Shown: positions 10,806 through 22,890 of the stretch, piece by piece
How positions within the stretch are numbered: the first letter of the stretch is position 1
How the letters are laid out: every line of letters begins with the position of its first letter
Source of the DNA: Paralichthys olivaceus
Lineage: Eukaryota > Chordata > Actinopteri > Pleuronectiformes > Paralichthyidae
Length of the DNA stretch: 64,000 nucleotides
Assembly (NCBI RefSeq): GCF_024713975.1
Contig: NC_091110.1
Span: 3,721,501 to 3,785,500 of the forward strand
Reading direction: 5' to 3'
Position numbers and translations under genes: made by a program
Notes under the pieces: generated by a model
The model's input: only the letters and a program-made list of their open reading frames with translations
Told to the model about the DNA's origin: nothing
Databases searched by the model: none

Positions 10806-13800
10806 TGAAAATAATAATAAGCTATTGTTCGCTTCATTTCCTTGTTTCCTTTTTAAGGCATTTCATCTCAAGCTTACCAATTCAAAATGTTGACATTTTT
10901 AAGTCATCTTGATTTAATTACTCATAGTTTTCATAATTGTTTTTCTCTTTCTGGCATTAATGGGCTTCCATATGAGTAAAGTGTGCGCGTATCTCTCACT
11001 CACAGCTATGACCTGAACTCGGATCCTGTGAGAGCAATAGATGTGTGAATTCTAACAATGACCCACGACTCATGGTGCCAAAAATGTCACTGCTCCTCGT
11101 GCACATATGCAAACCCACTGTCACAGCAGTTTCAGAGTCACCAGCTGAACCAGAGCAGGTTACTTCCTCTTTGGTGGTAAAACAAACAGATGCAGTATAT
11201 TTACAAGAAAAAGAGGAACTTCAGCAGCTTACTGACACTTGACACGAGATGCGTCATAGTGTTTAATCACTCCAGGACACAGTATAACTACATTTTACAT
11301 AAGCAGGACTGTCTTATGAGACTTAACCTCTTTACCTCTTCACTTATTTATTTGAAGGAGATTTTTGAGAAGTAAAGAGCAACAGAAAAACTCAAAAACA
11401 AAGATAATACAGCTGGAGTGCAAAGTCGGATTTGCATTATTTTTTAAATGGTAATCGAGGTTTGATGCTTCTGTGGATAACTGTGGTGTGATCGGCTGTG
11501 TTTTAATACAAGTGGCACTTAATCTTCATCTATATTCACCCAGCGAGGTGGAATAAATGAGTGTAAAACAAAGAGAATGCCATAATGAGGCTGCAAAATG
11601 AGTGTGTCAGTGAGTGTTAACTTATTTTACATTTTCACAAATACAGTAAATTAACGAGACTTGATGCAGGAGTATTATGTTTAGACTGTATCTGGAAGTC
11701 AAAGGGATCCGAAGAATTGAATTAATGAGACACTTAAAGGGAAATACATTTCAACATTTTCCGAACTGCTGACCCTGGTTCTTCAGCTTCGGGTTCTTCT
11801 ATGAACCCAGTTCAAATGAATATCTAAAGATATAAAGATATAATTAATGGATGCGCTTTATTAAATAAACTGGCTTTTATTCATACATGTCTGTAATGAA
11901 GTGTTTGCCTGTTTTTTTTATTTGTTAGTTGCCTGAACTCATAATAAGATAGATGAAATGTGGGACATAAAGTCATATGTTCCATGATTCAATGGCTGCT
12001 CCCTTCTCATCATCACTGTGATCACTGAACATAGACTTGGAGGATATTATCCTCATATCATTTTCACGTCCTTAACAATATAATTTGAACAAAAACCTAA
12101 CTTCCTCTGTGTTTGAACATCATACTTGTATTTATTGATTTGGGCAAATTACAGATTTTCTTGATTTTAGAAGTGAAATTAGTTAATTTATGATATAATA
12201 ATTCAGTTCTACAGAAATGACACTGATAACGAGTTTTACTTTTCATTATTGAACCACACAAGCCTACGACCCTGAAGATTTCTCATCCAACACAGTAGCT
12301 GTTTTCTCTTTTTCCTGTGAAGGAAGCACCTGCAGTGACGTGTTGTCTTGGAAGGAAAGAAACCAAAAGGTAAAACCAGATCAACACAGGTAGAGATCAC
12401 CCGTCAGCTGTTATTTTTACCTTCCAGGAACTTTATTACAGACACCATACTAATACTGGGTAGTTCCTCCCTTTTCTCTCACAGCAGCCCCAGTTCTTAT
12501 GTGACAGATCCAACGAGCTGTGGGAAGCTGTCCTCTGAGATTCAGCTCCATGTTGACATGACTCCATCGCATCATCTTTGTCGGGACTTTTACTTTGTGC
12601 AGGAAGTTTTTATTAGAAGATGCTAAACTATGACCATACAGGGATGAACATGGTCAACAACAATACTCAGATAACATTCACTATCAAAGTCACTGACATG
12701 ATTTGACGTGAACAAGCTCCTGACCTGTTTAATCAACTGCTCTGCTGTCACAGTTAGCTATTACAATGAGACTTCAACAATTTAGCTTGTTTTCTCCCTC
12801 TAACTTTTCTTTTTGTACCAGAACAACACAAACAAATGATGCTGATTTAAACTTTGACCTTTAAATGTTTCTTGCTCATTTTCCACCAATTAAATCCGTT
12901 TATTCAATTCATTTGAATTCAAGAACAAATCAGATGTCCACTCTTGTTACTTGCATAATACATCTTTATTCATCGATGCCTAAACCCCAGCATTAAGATT
13001 TATTCAACGCTACAACAGCAAAGATTTATTATGTCCTAAAATGGCCAACAGTTCAGTTCTTTCCCTCAGGTATTATTGCATTAGTTCTACATAAAAAAAA
13101 AACATGAAACAACCCAGAAGATATTTGTTTAAGAAAGGCTCATATGAAAACATTTCACACTTTCAACACAATGCTACTGTTAGAGGTGACAGGGGAAGTG
13201 TACGGGAAGAAGGAAATGGATTTTTATCTTCTACACACAGTGTTTTTCCTGAACCTCTCTATCTCACATGGGCTATTTGTTTTAACACTGATGATACTTC
13301 TAGTGCTTGAATGATATTGAAACATGAAATCAAAAGAATCCCGGAATTCAATAATATACTGAATATTTGAAAATGAAGAACCGCAGTTGTCCTCTCATGA
13401 TTAAGGGATGTATGAAAAGAGGATGGATATCATTTGGTCGAGTCCCGCCTTTAGCTTAACATAGCTGCAACAAAAGTAATAAATAGTGAAATTAAATAAT
13501 ATTCTCAACTACTCTCTGGCAAAAATGCAAATAAGTGAGCTTCCCAAACCGTGAAACTATTCCTATTAAGACAGAGCCCTCGGATCCCACGAAATAATTA
13601 TATTAAACTATTCCAATTTACATAATACCAAAGAAAATACAAGTGAATGAATTCATGTGTTACCCTGCTAGAAGAAGTGAAGATGCAAGTCTGGTGAGAT
13701 ATTTCGCTGGGAGACAGAAGAAATATATATATATAAATGCCAGCACAATGTCATTTAAATTCATTGTACTTGTGCTGAACCAATAAATTCAAATAATGAC

Positions 13801-14399
13801 TTGTCAAACAAATATTGAATGAAGTCTGGTGATATTCACTTTTTTTTTCGGACTTTCAGTAACTCCCATGAAAAGACCACAACCAGCGATTAATTGATTC
13901 CTTCACTGTCTGTCGTAAAGACCATTAAAAACACCCCAGTGAGTCACACTGATGCACTGGCTGTCATGTTCCTCCATCATGAACACACACACACACACTG
14001 CGGTTTTATTTAGCCTCAGTCCCACACACCCTGCCCTGCTGCCACATGAACTCACTACAGCACCAAATGTGGAATAATGCGGTGTTGAAAATAGTCCCCG
14101 ACAAATGCACAATTTCATCCATTTCAACCGTTTTTTGGTGAATTTCAGAGTTTTGACAAATGAAGTAACACATTGTTTGTTTGAGTCTTTTTCCTTTGAT
14201 TTCCTGACAGTATCAGAAAATGTAGAATCTCAGCCATCTTACCCTTTAAAGCAGATCCCCGTCTCCTATGAGAGAACAGAGGATTCTGCTGCTTCATTTC
14301 CTATGAGTTGCGCAGTAAGTATCAACATGTGGCCATTTTTCTGTGGTAACATAATATATGACCAAAGAAGTGGGTAAAATACTGACTCTGAATTATTAG

Positions 14400-14480
14400 G
14401 GTGAAAGCGATTAGTTGGTTAGTTGATCAACAACAATCATTTTCTGATATAATGAGAGATGATCTATTGTTTCAATGGTC
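14400..14480. repeat. Dispersed repeat fragment ('gattagtt' type, family C)
   Basis: Contains 'gcgattagttggttagttgatcaac...cattttctga', which resembles pieces of the block at 49400-49690 and those near 26110-26180, 37680-37810 and 53105-53190. These appear to be diverged copies of one family. Confidence 0.45.
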
Positions 14481-14879
14481 TTCAAGCCACGGTAGTCCAA
14501 AAAAAAGTCAAGTGGTTTTCTGGTTAATTGAAATGATAAACAGGATAAAACATTTAAAGTGAGTGATTGTGTGTGACAGAACTCGTGGACCTTCTGGTAT
14601 TTGAAAAGTAAGAAAACATCAAGTAAAACAAAAAGGACCTGTTGGCAGTTGAGATATAAAATTAAAAAATTATTTTCACACTGAATATCAGGTTGTGAAG
14701 AAGATGACAGCTTTGTGAATGGGAAATTCTATGTTCTATAGAGGGAGTGCACCAGTCCATCAGACCCATGTCCGCATGTTGAGCGTGCATGAAATTCATG
14801 TCACGTATTCAAGCTTTTCCTTTTGAAAACTGCTTCCATGTGTTTTCCCTGCAGATACTTTAGCCTGTTTACTTTTAAA

Positions 14880-15010
14880 TAAATAATTCGACATTTGGGG
14901 AAACATGCTTCTTTGCTTTCTTGCAGAGAGTTAAATTAAAACACTGATTGCACTCTTGCTTAATATGAAGCTACAGTTAGCTTAGCTTAGCAGAAAGGCT
15001 GGAAGCAGTC
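14880..15010. repeat. Dispersed repeat fragment ('gttagcttagcttagc' type)
   Basis: 'aatatgaagctacagttagcttagcttagcagaaaggctggaagcag' type text resembles a recurrent fish repeat; a related scrap ('cagcagtcaattagcttagctcagc') lies in the last SBNO1 intron near 40023. Boundaries are loose. Confidence 0.5.
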
Positions 15011-15260
15011 TGAGATGTCAGATTTGATGCTTTTATTTATGGGCCGAGTTTCCCTCGACACAAAAAGTTCAACTAAATTCCAAAGAATCTGCAGCTCCTG
15101 TGCTCATAACAATAACATGCAGGTGCACCTCCGACATATACCATTAGTTTTTTTTATTTAGAGCTGGATAAAACTATCGGCCATAAATTCTACATTTATA
15201 TAATAGGTTTATATCTGACACCGTCTGAAAGGTGGTAATTCAACTATTTATTTATTTTAA

Positions 15261-15387
15261 AGGTTGTAGTTTGCAGTGGTGTTTAACTGGACTGCAATGT
15301 ATTTTAATGTTCTTCCACCGTCTTGTTTGTAAATGAGGGGAACCCTTTCTCAATATAATGGAGTCTCAAGACTGCAAACTACAACCT
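15261..15387. repeat. 17-bp perfect inverted repeat with 93-bp loop
   Basis: AGGTTGTAGTTTGCAGT at 15261-15277 is exactly reverse-complemented at 15371-15387. The arms could be the ends of a very small non-autonomous element or a transcribed hairpin. No coding sequence lies inside. Confidence 0.85.
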
Positions 15388-16563
15388 CAATAGTAAACAT
15401 ACAGCTACGTTAACACAAAGACTCATTACCTTTGTAAAGGAAGGAATTATGGATGAGCTGTTGTATTAGATTGCATCAGAGATCACTGATGTATTTTGTT
15501 GGTCAGTGGTTCTGTAAACATCAAATATGTCTGAAAGCTTCGTTGTTCCTCGTTTCCTTCGTCTAAATTAATTCAGCGTCAGAACATAACAAGTCATTGT
15601 GACAAGCTACACTCCAGCATCACAGTCAGAAAGTGAATTTTAGGTCAAAAGAAAAAAGATTACCACCCCTGACTTTGCAACAGCAAGCAGTTAAATATAT
15701 TTACACGGCGCAGTATTATAGAGAATGTCACCAGGTAAAGAATTCCTATGCAAGTGAAATTATATTATTAATAATCATTCATTCATTGATAAACCTTCAT
15801 ATATTTACCTTTAAAGAAACAAATATAAAACTGTCTGCAGTCACCCGCATTATTTGAACATTTAATTCAAATACACACCTAAAATATTAAAAGATTATAT
15901 GTGCTAAAGAATAAAAAAGGGCATGGAGACAGGAAAGTCTGATTGTTGAACACCGTCATTTTGCACTTTAAAAGTATAATACTTGAATCAAGTGTCAAAT
16001 TGTTTTTTGGACTCCTGACCCATGGGTGTGGTGAACTATTACACTCCCTCTAAACAATGGAAGGTTGTGTGATTTTTAATGGCTGAAATTAAATTCCACA
16101 GAATATGTCGTTAAAAAAGGCTTTGTCATTTGCATCCCATAATTCTCGCTGATTCAAAAGAGTTCTGGGGCCATAAATAGAAGTATTGCTAAGTATCTAA
16201 CCACTAATTAAGAAAAAGCTGTATAAAAATGCAGAGCATCAACTACCACCTGCATGCTGTAGAAGCATTGGTCTATAGGAAATACAAAAATGTACAAAAT
16301 AAATGTGCTGCAAAACAACTAGAATGCCTCATATACACATATAAATAAAAGTACACGTCATCTGACAAGGCAGAGGGACCAGTCGAAACATGATAAGTAC
16401 CCGATCACCCCTCCAGCCCCATTAACAGCTACTAAACCCAGCCAGCTTCCTTAATCTTGGAACAAAAAGGGTACACATTCTGTTTCTAAGGCATTTTGTA
16501 CACTAGCAAATGAGAAACACAAGTGTTACTGTATGTTTCCCTTTTTTTTGGAAGTCCCCTCAA

Positions 16564-19500
16564 TCAGTACTTGAGCCATGGGTGAGCTGCGATAGAGGCT
16601 TTACTGCGGTCTCCGTAGTCATAGAGCAGCTCCTCGCCTTCGTCGATGTCTCGAGAGGCGACGAGGATGAGGTGAGGGACACCGTTGATGTCGTGGAGTT
16701 TGGTTTGGCAGTTTCCATTTTTGCTGTGATTTATCAATCTACCCATTCGACCAGACTCTTTTGTGGCATCCACACTGTCGAGACAAAACCAACACGGCGT
16801 TAGCCTCGGTTTGTAAAAGACAGAAATGTGTCAATTTTACTCTTTTGACAAAAATGTTTTTAAAAGTTAGATAAGAAGCTTAAACAGGCAGAAACCTTGG
16901 TTTACTTGTCGTATCAAAGTTGTTAGGTATTTTACTTGTTAAGGCCACACTGGATGCATCAGTGGCACGTGTGCATCACAGCATGTCTTGGTTTTCATTT
17001 CAGGACACATTTTATCAGGTTACAGCGGCTACACTGCCTGTGTGAGACACATGCTTCTGCTGACTGAATCCATTCATTTGTTTTAACAGGGTTTTTATTG
17101 TTACTGCAGGACTGGAGGATACATGGCTACATGCTGTGGAGTCCTGGCATTTGGTTGAGTATATAGGCTACTTTTATTTGAGGAAATACAGTGGTCATAC
17201 CAGAGGCAGACACAGATCAGTGATGCAGCCATCACATGCTGCACAGACAGGGAGCATGGCCCAGGTGTAAGATCACTTCAATAAAATAGCTTTAAAAAAA
17301 ACTGTCAGGTTATTTTATCAAAACCTTCAGTGGATGTTTTTTTCCGTCAGACAAACATCAGCCACAATATTCAAAAGGTGTATTTTTAATTAAGTATGAA
17401 CTAAACAAATACTATTTTCCTGTGATAAAACTGCTTTCATACGAGAGGTTTTGTAACTGTCGGACGAACATAGAACATTTACCGTTAGAAGCCAGGTGAT
17501 CATTTCAGATCAAAATATTTAACTGTAAACAGTAAAGGCAGTAATGCTTTAGTTTGCATACCAGTATGTTTTGCAGAGGTACTGGAAGTAGTACATGTAG
17601 CAGCCAGTGGCAGGGTTTTGAGCGTATTCGGCCTCCCTCTTCTTGGCATCTGTGATCTGCAGCAGGTCTCCGTGGTACTCTACCACGTACTCGCCTTTCT
17701 GGAAACAACGAGTGGCAAACACCGCCCTCCCCTTTCCTTCTATATGTTGCACCTTTAAAGAAGTGGGAGAGGTTTTTCTGTAAGGACAGACACACAGCTG
17801 CCTCTGTTGTGGCACACTTAGAATCCTGCTAAACTACAAAGCTTCTCTTGGATTCATTTATCATGAAAAACATGGATTATTATAGAAGCCTGGATTGACT
17901 GAGCCTAACTGTAGAAATCAGGATTAAAGCTAATGTGATCAGACTGATGCTGTTTTCATGACGCTGACATTTTCCAGAGTTTGCCTTTTGCGTGGGAGAA
18001 AAAGCTGCCGACTCAGCTGTAATGTTTACTACAAACATTTGGACGTATCCGCAAACTCAACGATAGAGTTGAATGAAAAGATATCTGTATTCTTCCAGTT
18101 TCACGTCCAGCATGTGTCCTCTTAAGGTCACTTCTCTGCTCTGCCTGCAATTGTGTCGTACCATTGTAGGTTTAAGCATCAATGGCATTGTACCTGTATC
18201 ATTACATGCTAACCTGAGATACATTTATGCTGAGACATGGCGTGACTTAGGTGTCATACAGGACCAGAACAAGTTATTCTGTCGAGAGACAGTCAGACTC
18301 ATTTCAACCTGCATCATCAAGCTCAGTGGTCAATGTTTGAGAAACACCAGCTGCTGTTTGCGATGGAAGCAGAAAAGTCAGTGTACCTCCATTCCTTCCT
18401 CTATTCCTTTTGTGATGCGATCGTCTATGAGCTGCTTCTGTTCACACTGGCAAAATGAACATGGAGATGGCATTACTGAAAAACAGCTACATGCTAAGAC
18501 ACACACACACACACACACACACAGGGCTGGGCTATCTACTTTTTACGCAGATAAACCATGGTGCTCAGAATGCCTGTCAGGTTTGGGGGGGTCATGGGTT
18601 CATTTTCTCTTGGGCTCGGTCAGGTTTGGACAGATGTTGCTACCTGAGTCACACTCAAGTTTTGAGGGAGTCTTAGTTAAAGCTACCAGTTGAGGTAAGG
18701 ATGGGTTAGACTTCAAAAAAGCAAAATGATTGTGGCTTCAGATTAAGGTAAGGGGAAAAAAATACTTTGACATTAACTGGTCTATTCTTTACTTTTTTCT
18801 ACATGTCAGGAATCGTTTTTCCTTCATGGTAATGACATATGATCAGATATATGATAGATTCTGTCACGCAGCCGGCCATTTTCAACATGAGCATCCAATC
18901 ATTGGTTAAGGAGAAGAAGAAATTACCTGAACTTAGGTTAGAGCCAATACACCAATATCTGTTCCTACTGTCTATTCCACTTCATGCAAAATGTTGTGGT
19001 ACTGTATAAAAAAAAAAATTGAATCTTACCTTTAAAACCATTATACTTTTTCTCGAGCTTCGTCTTATAGGGTAGTAATCAGTTACTTTTCGGTTTTGGG
19101 AGTTTTTTCCAGCTGCACTGTAGTAGAAAAAGGAACATGACAGCAAATGGGTCAACAGCTATCACACCATAAAGTGATGTGAAATCCTCAGCAGCACTCC
19201 AGTATTCATTTAACAAATAGGTCACTTTATGTCCCATCATCACCCTCGTGACTAAAGACCAAGTGTGGATCAAGTAGTTTTGTAAAGAAGTTTCAACAAA
19301 TCTGTTTTCCCTTTGTAAAAATGCAAAGCTTTTTAAGTAATAACCCAAAAATTGTCAAGCACCCGAATATGAGCAGACTATGTCTCCTTAAGTGACGCAT
19401 ATGTATCTGGAAAGTCACCAAAATCTACTCAGCTCATCTACTCCATATGGTGTACCTATATTGGAAATATGAGCTTTCTACAATCAGGCTTTTTTTAAGT

Positions 19501-22171
19501 TATCATGTTCAAAATATCGTGCCATGGCAGCAGGATATAACCAGCATCAGTACTAGGACCTACGTACATTCGACGAGGTGGTTTCTTTCCCCCGACCTTG
19601 GGGCGGACATCTCTCCTCTTGCGACCGTGGAGTGCGCTGTTGTTGCCAGTGAGGAGGAGAGTGTGACATAGGCTGTTACTGAGAGGCAGGGAGGGCTCGG
19701 TGGAGGAACGAAGGCAGGCCTGAGGGCAGTAGAGCTGCGGAGGTGACGGTTGTTCATCTGTCCAGCAGGGTGAACACTGGCTCTTTGAGTCTTTTGGTGT
19801 AGTGATGGTATTTGCTCTCCGGTCTGGGAAGAATGAGGAAAGAGTTGATTAGAACAAGATGTTTGTCCTTCATGTGTTTCTAGTTTTTCTTACTCCCTAT
19901 TCTTACATAATCTGTTGGAATATAAAAATAAAGTATGACCTGTTTGCTCTCCTGTGGAGTGATTTCACAGTAAAGTCTCTCTCCTCAGCTGGAGATTGGG
20001 CTGTTAGAGCTGCAGCAAAGACACTTACCCTCTCCCTGCCACGGAGCTTCATTTTGCTGTGTGATTATTGGAGGGCACCTCCCTTCCTGTGTCAGCTTGA
20101 TCCTCTTTTCATCCTGACCTGGTGATGTTGACTTGGTGTGGTTTAAGACAGTAAGTGAGTTGCAAACAATATCCTGTGAATACATAGAGACGAAAGACAC
20201 ACTTAAAATCCACATGCACAAACATTTGTACAACTTGGATATGCCCTCAGCATAACTTTTATAACTTTCTTGCTGAGAGCGAGAAGAGAAGATTGAAAAA
20301 GTCCCAACATTCACAGGTTTGCTGTCACCATTTCTGACCAATACTCACTGGTTGTTGGTCATTTTTTAAATAAGAAATGCACTTTATGTCTTTCAGAACC
20401 ACTATTGTATAAGCCTCCACTTCATCATACCTAAGACCTCAAGGCTGTTTCAATGTTACTTTTTAAAAACAACCTACTGGCTTTACTCCACCACCAGCTG
20501 CCTCTAGACTGAGGGACACTGTCTCCATATCGTCTACACTCAAAGTGTGATTTGAGGGCTAAAGCTAAAGCAATTATTTGAGAGTCAGATGCATTGACAT
20601 CCAATGGTAATATCGCACATATAGCAGGTAATGTATTTAAAAGAATCAAACTCATGTTTAAAAAGCTAATTAATCACATTTCAAAGAACAAAAATCAAAT
20701 AATGGAGGGAGGGGCCAAATACTTTGACCAAGTGAAACCAAACTGCTACATTTAGGACAAAAGGTCACAGATGAAGACATGATAACTAACAGGCGTACTG
20801 AGGTCTTGAACTGTTTGAACTTGTCCATACTGTACCTAAAGCAAACCAAAGACAAAAAAAGTCACCAGATGTAAATCCAGTAGAAACCTTTGGGATGTGG
20901 TAGAACATGAGATTGGCAGCATGAATGTGAAGCAGACAAATCTGCAGAAACTGATGCAGTCATGGCAACATGGAGCAGAATCTCGGAGGAAAGGTTCCCA
21001 CATGTTGTGGAATCAGTGAGCAACAAGAAGAGCCACCAATTCTGTTATATTCTGCATATGCAGATGTGTTGACAGGGTCACTGATTGTGGTTTAATACAG
21101 TAAAAGGGATCAGAGTGTGATTGATCGTTCGCTAACTAGACAGTCGCTGGTTCAAAGTCTGCTTCCTTCAGATTGCATTCACAAAGTGTCCTTGGGCAAG
21201 ACACTGACGGCTGTGCAATAGTGAATGAATAGTGTGTATTATAAGAGGCGCTGCATGTATAATTCAGAAATTTAACTGTAGTATGCACATTACTACAGTA
21301 TTCTCCACCCGTGGTGTGGGAGGGGCTCTGAGGAGGGGACCATGCTGGCTCCACACCCACTCTCCCATCAGTCACTTTAGATTTTTGAGTGTGTAAAATT
21401 CAGTGACACCTAGTGGTGAAGTGTCACGTATCATCTGAACGCCCCTCACCTCACCCTCTCCTTCCAAACATGACAGAGAACCTGTGGAAACCTTCAGTTG
21501 TCATAAAAACTCAAAAGATGTTTAGTTTGTCCAGTCTGGGCTACTGTAAAAAAAACATGGTGGCCTCCATAGAGAGGACCTGCTCCTGGTGTAAATATAA
21601 AGTATTTAAATATAAAATTCATTCTGGGGAAAAAAGAAAAAAACAACTTGTACAAGTTAGAGGAAACACACAAGTGAAAACATCACTAGGAGGAATTTTT
21701 TATTCAGATTCTGCCAATAGATCCCCTTCACCTAAATCTTACACACTGGACCTTTAAATCCAGTCAGGGCACAGACAGACAGGCCTGTTGGCTCTGCCTC
21801 TACCGGCCGAATGAAACCACACATGAACACATGCCTGGAAGCGTCAGCCCCTCCTGCAGAGACCGACCAGTGTGTTTGTTTGAGCCATGTACTCTGAGAA
21901 TACTCCGTTTTCAGGATGTCCTCCGGCTGCACATGTTACAGTCACCACAGGCTAACGTTAGCAAGGCACTGCCCAACAATGAGGCTCGTCGGTAACAACA
22001 CTAACTTACAGTCAGAGCTGTGACTGGAGGAACTCCCGTTTCTGTGCCGTGTCCCTGCCGCTGAACACGTCTCTCTCACTCCGGATAAAGAAACTTATTC
22101 TCCGGCTCGAGCGACTTCACCGACGCCTGTCACGACGGTGATGCCCTGACGAGCAAACTTACCCCGTTCAT
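16564..22171 (-). CDS. kmt5a: Lysine methyltransferase 5A (SET8/PR-Set7), complete, 319 aa
   Basis: KMT5A monomethylates histone H4 Lys20 on nucleosomes and acts in mitotic chromatin and replication control. Seven coding exons (minus strand, 5' to 3'): 22171-22163, 20173-20029, 19823-19568, 19117-19030, 18446-18387, 17752-17562, 16774-16564. All phases match and the sum is 960 bases, giving 319 aa. Residues 144-156 hold a PIP-degron-like NRKVTDYYPIRR (human NRKLTDFYPVRR). The SET domain runs from about 187: VQHIEGKGRAVFATR, VVEYHGDL, YMYYFQYL, GRLINHS (catalytic-site Arg262, Asn265, His266) and LLYDYGDRSKAS, ending HPWLKY. The first exon codes only MNG, then splices to DIVCNSL. The N-terminal third is weakly conserved and Cys/Ser/Pro-rich. 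Teleosts often have two kmt5a paralogues; which one this is cannot be told. Confidence 0.95.
18499..18523. repeat. CA microsatellite in KMT5A intron
   Basis: About 12 uninterrupted AC units lie some 50 bases upstream, in gene orientation, of the 60-base KMT5A exon 18387-18446. They sit close to that exon's branch-point region. Confidence 0.9.
20850..21050 (+). mobile_element. Decayed Tc1/mariner-like transposase fragment
   Basis: In one frame SPDVNPVE (a Tc1 transposase catalytic-Glu motif, usually SPDLNPIE) is followed after a frame change by LWDVVEHEIGSMNVKQTNL-like text, and after another by ISEERFPHVVESV, a Tc1 C-terminal motif. Several frame breaks and a stop show it is dead. It lies in KMT5A intron 1, antisense to the gene. 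No terminal inverted repeats were located. Confidence 0.7.
21105..21250 (+). repeat. tRNA-like SINE fragment (family A, copy 2)
   Basis: A box-B-like 'gctggttcaaagtctgc' is followed by 'aagtgtccttgggcaagacactga', identical in its core to the copy at 48795-49145. The 3' part is lost or replaced before the MITE that begins near 21380. Confidence 0.55.
21380..21754 (-). mobile_element. MITE (family B, copy 2, minus orientation)
   Basis: The right end 'cctaaatcttacacactggacctt' is the reverse complement of the left end of the element at 46508-46869, and the interior matches it in inverted order ('catggtggcctcca', 'aaaactcaaaagatg'). The left end 'tgagtgtgtaaaattcagtgacacctagtggtgaa' is a diverged terminal repeat. 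About 375 bp, no ORF, within KMT5A intron 1. Confidence 0.7.
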
Positions 22172-22420
22172 GACTTGTTTTCGTGGCTCCTCGCTCCGCT
22201 TCGAGGCAAAACAATAAATGAAAACCTCCGCCGGTTCGGAGATCAACCTCGCCCCGCTCCTGCAGCAGTGCCCTCCCGACACGATGGCCCCCCCCTCCCC
22301 CGTCCGCGACGACTGAGTGCCCGCGAGTGGTGTGTGAAGCAGCTCAGCCGATGCAGCCTCCGCAGCTCCGCTCCGCCATTTTTCTACATGGAAATGAAGG
22401 GGGGAGAGACGGGGCGATGT
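22080..22420 (-). promoter_or_regulatory. kmt5a: KMT5A first exon/5' UTR and GC-rich promoter region
   Basis: Reading the minus strand, a GC-rich, CpG-bearing stretch (about 22,400-22,180) leads to ATG at 22171, with donor gtaagt at 22162-22157 three codons later. The transcription start is inferred to lie near 22,400 but no core element fixes it. The GC-rich sequence ends sharply into A/T-rich DNA at about 22,450. Confidence 0.6.
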
Positions 22421-22659
22421 CGACCTCTGCAGGCCGACAAAGGTAGTGCATATATGGCATCGACCATCAACCCCCCATTTTGAAGATTTGACATATATTG
22501 GAATATTCTGATATGAGTCACACAGACCACAAGGGGAGAATCTCTATTACATACAAGAGTTTGAATGAAAAAAATAAGAAAAACAATACAACAGAATGAT
22601 ACAGTATATAGATTCCTGCAGGCCAGATGGATGTGTGTGTTTAGATAGATATGGTGACA

Positions 22660-22890
22660 TTTTTTTAATGTACTTTATTGATCCCAAACTGGGAATATTC
22701 AGTTTGACAGAAGCTATGCATTAGGTACACAACACACTCAACACAAAATATAGGACAACAATTCACAAACTATAAAGAATAAACAATTATTAAGGAATAA
22801 TAAATAAAAATCAATATATAGAGAGTGCATTGTGTCAACATTAAGGTGCATGGGTGCAGAGATTTGGGAAACAAGTTATATGAGTGTTTC
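22660..22890 (-). mobile_element. LINE-like 3' tail, minus orientation
   Basis: 'tttttttaatgtactttattgatcccaaactggg' is, on the minus strand, '...gggatcaataaagtac...' followed by A's, a 3' end typical of fish non-LTR elements. The following A/T-rich 200 bases look like the same dispersed block. No reverse-transcriptase coding sequence is present. The clade is not assigned. Confidence 0.5.

Larger units (their letters stand above)
9911..16563. other. Spacer between the 3' ends of RILPL1 and KMT5A
   Basis: The two genes converge here. I see repeat remnants (separate entries), a short CA run at 13983-13998, and otherwise A/T-rich sequence. No splice-supported exon, SNRNP35-like or RILPL2-like coding sequence is visible. 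The KMT5A 3' UTR must occupy the right end. Its poly(A) site was not fixed; minus-strand ATTAAA at 16075-16080 and AATAAA near 15,245 are possibilities. Confidence 0.6.

Noticed and set aside
18073-18693. 206-codon plus-strand open frame
   Set aside because: Runs antisense across the KMT5A exon 18387-18446 and through a CA microsatellite; its translation is low-complexity Thr-His repeats and unrelated sequence.
20182-20341. Minus-strand stretch (NGDSKPVNVG...) as an extra KMT5A exon
   Set aside because: No acceptor/donor pair gives a compatible phase, and in-frame extension hits TGA. Joining MNG directly to DIVCNSL fits phase 0 exactly.
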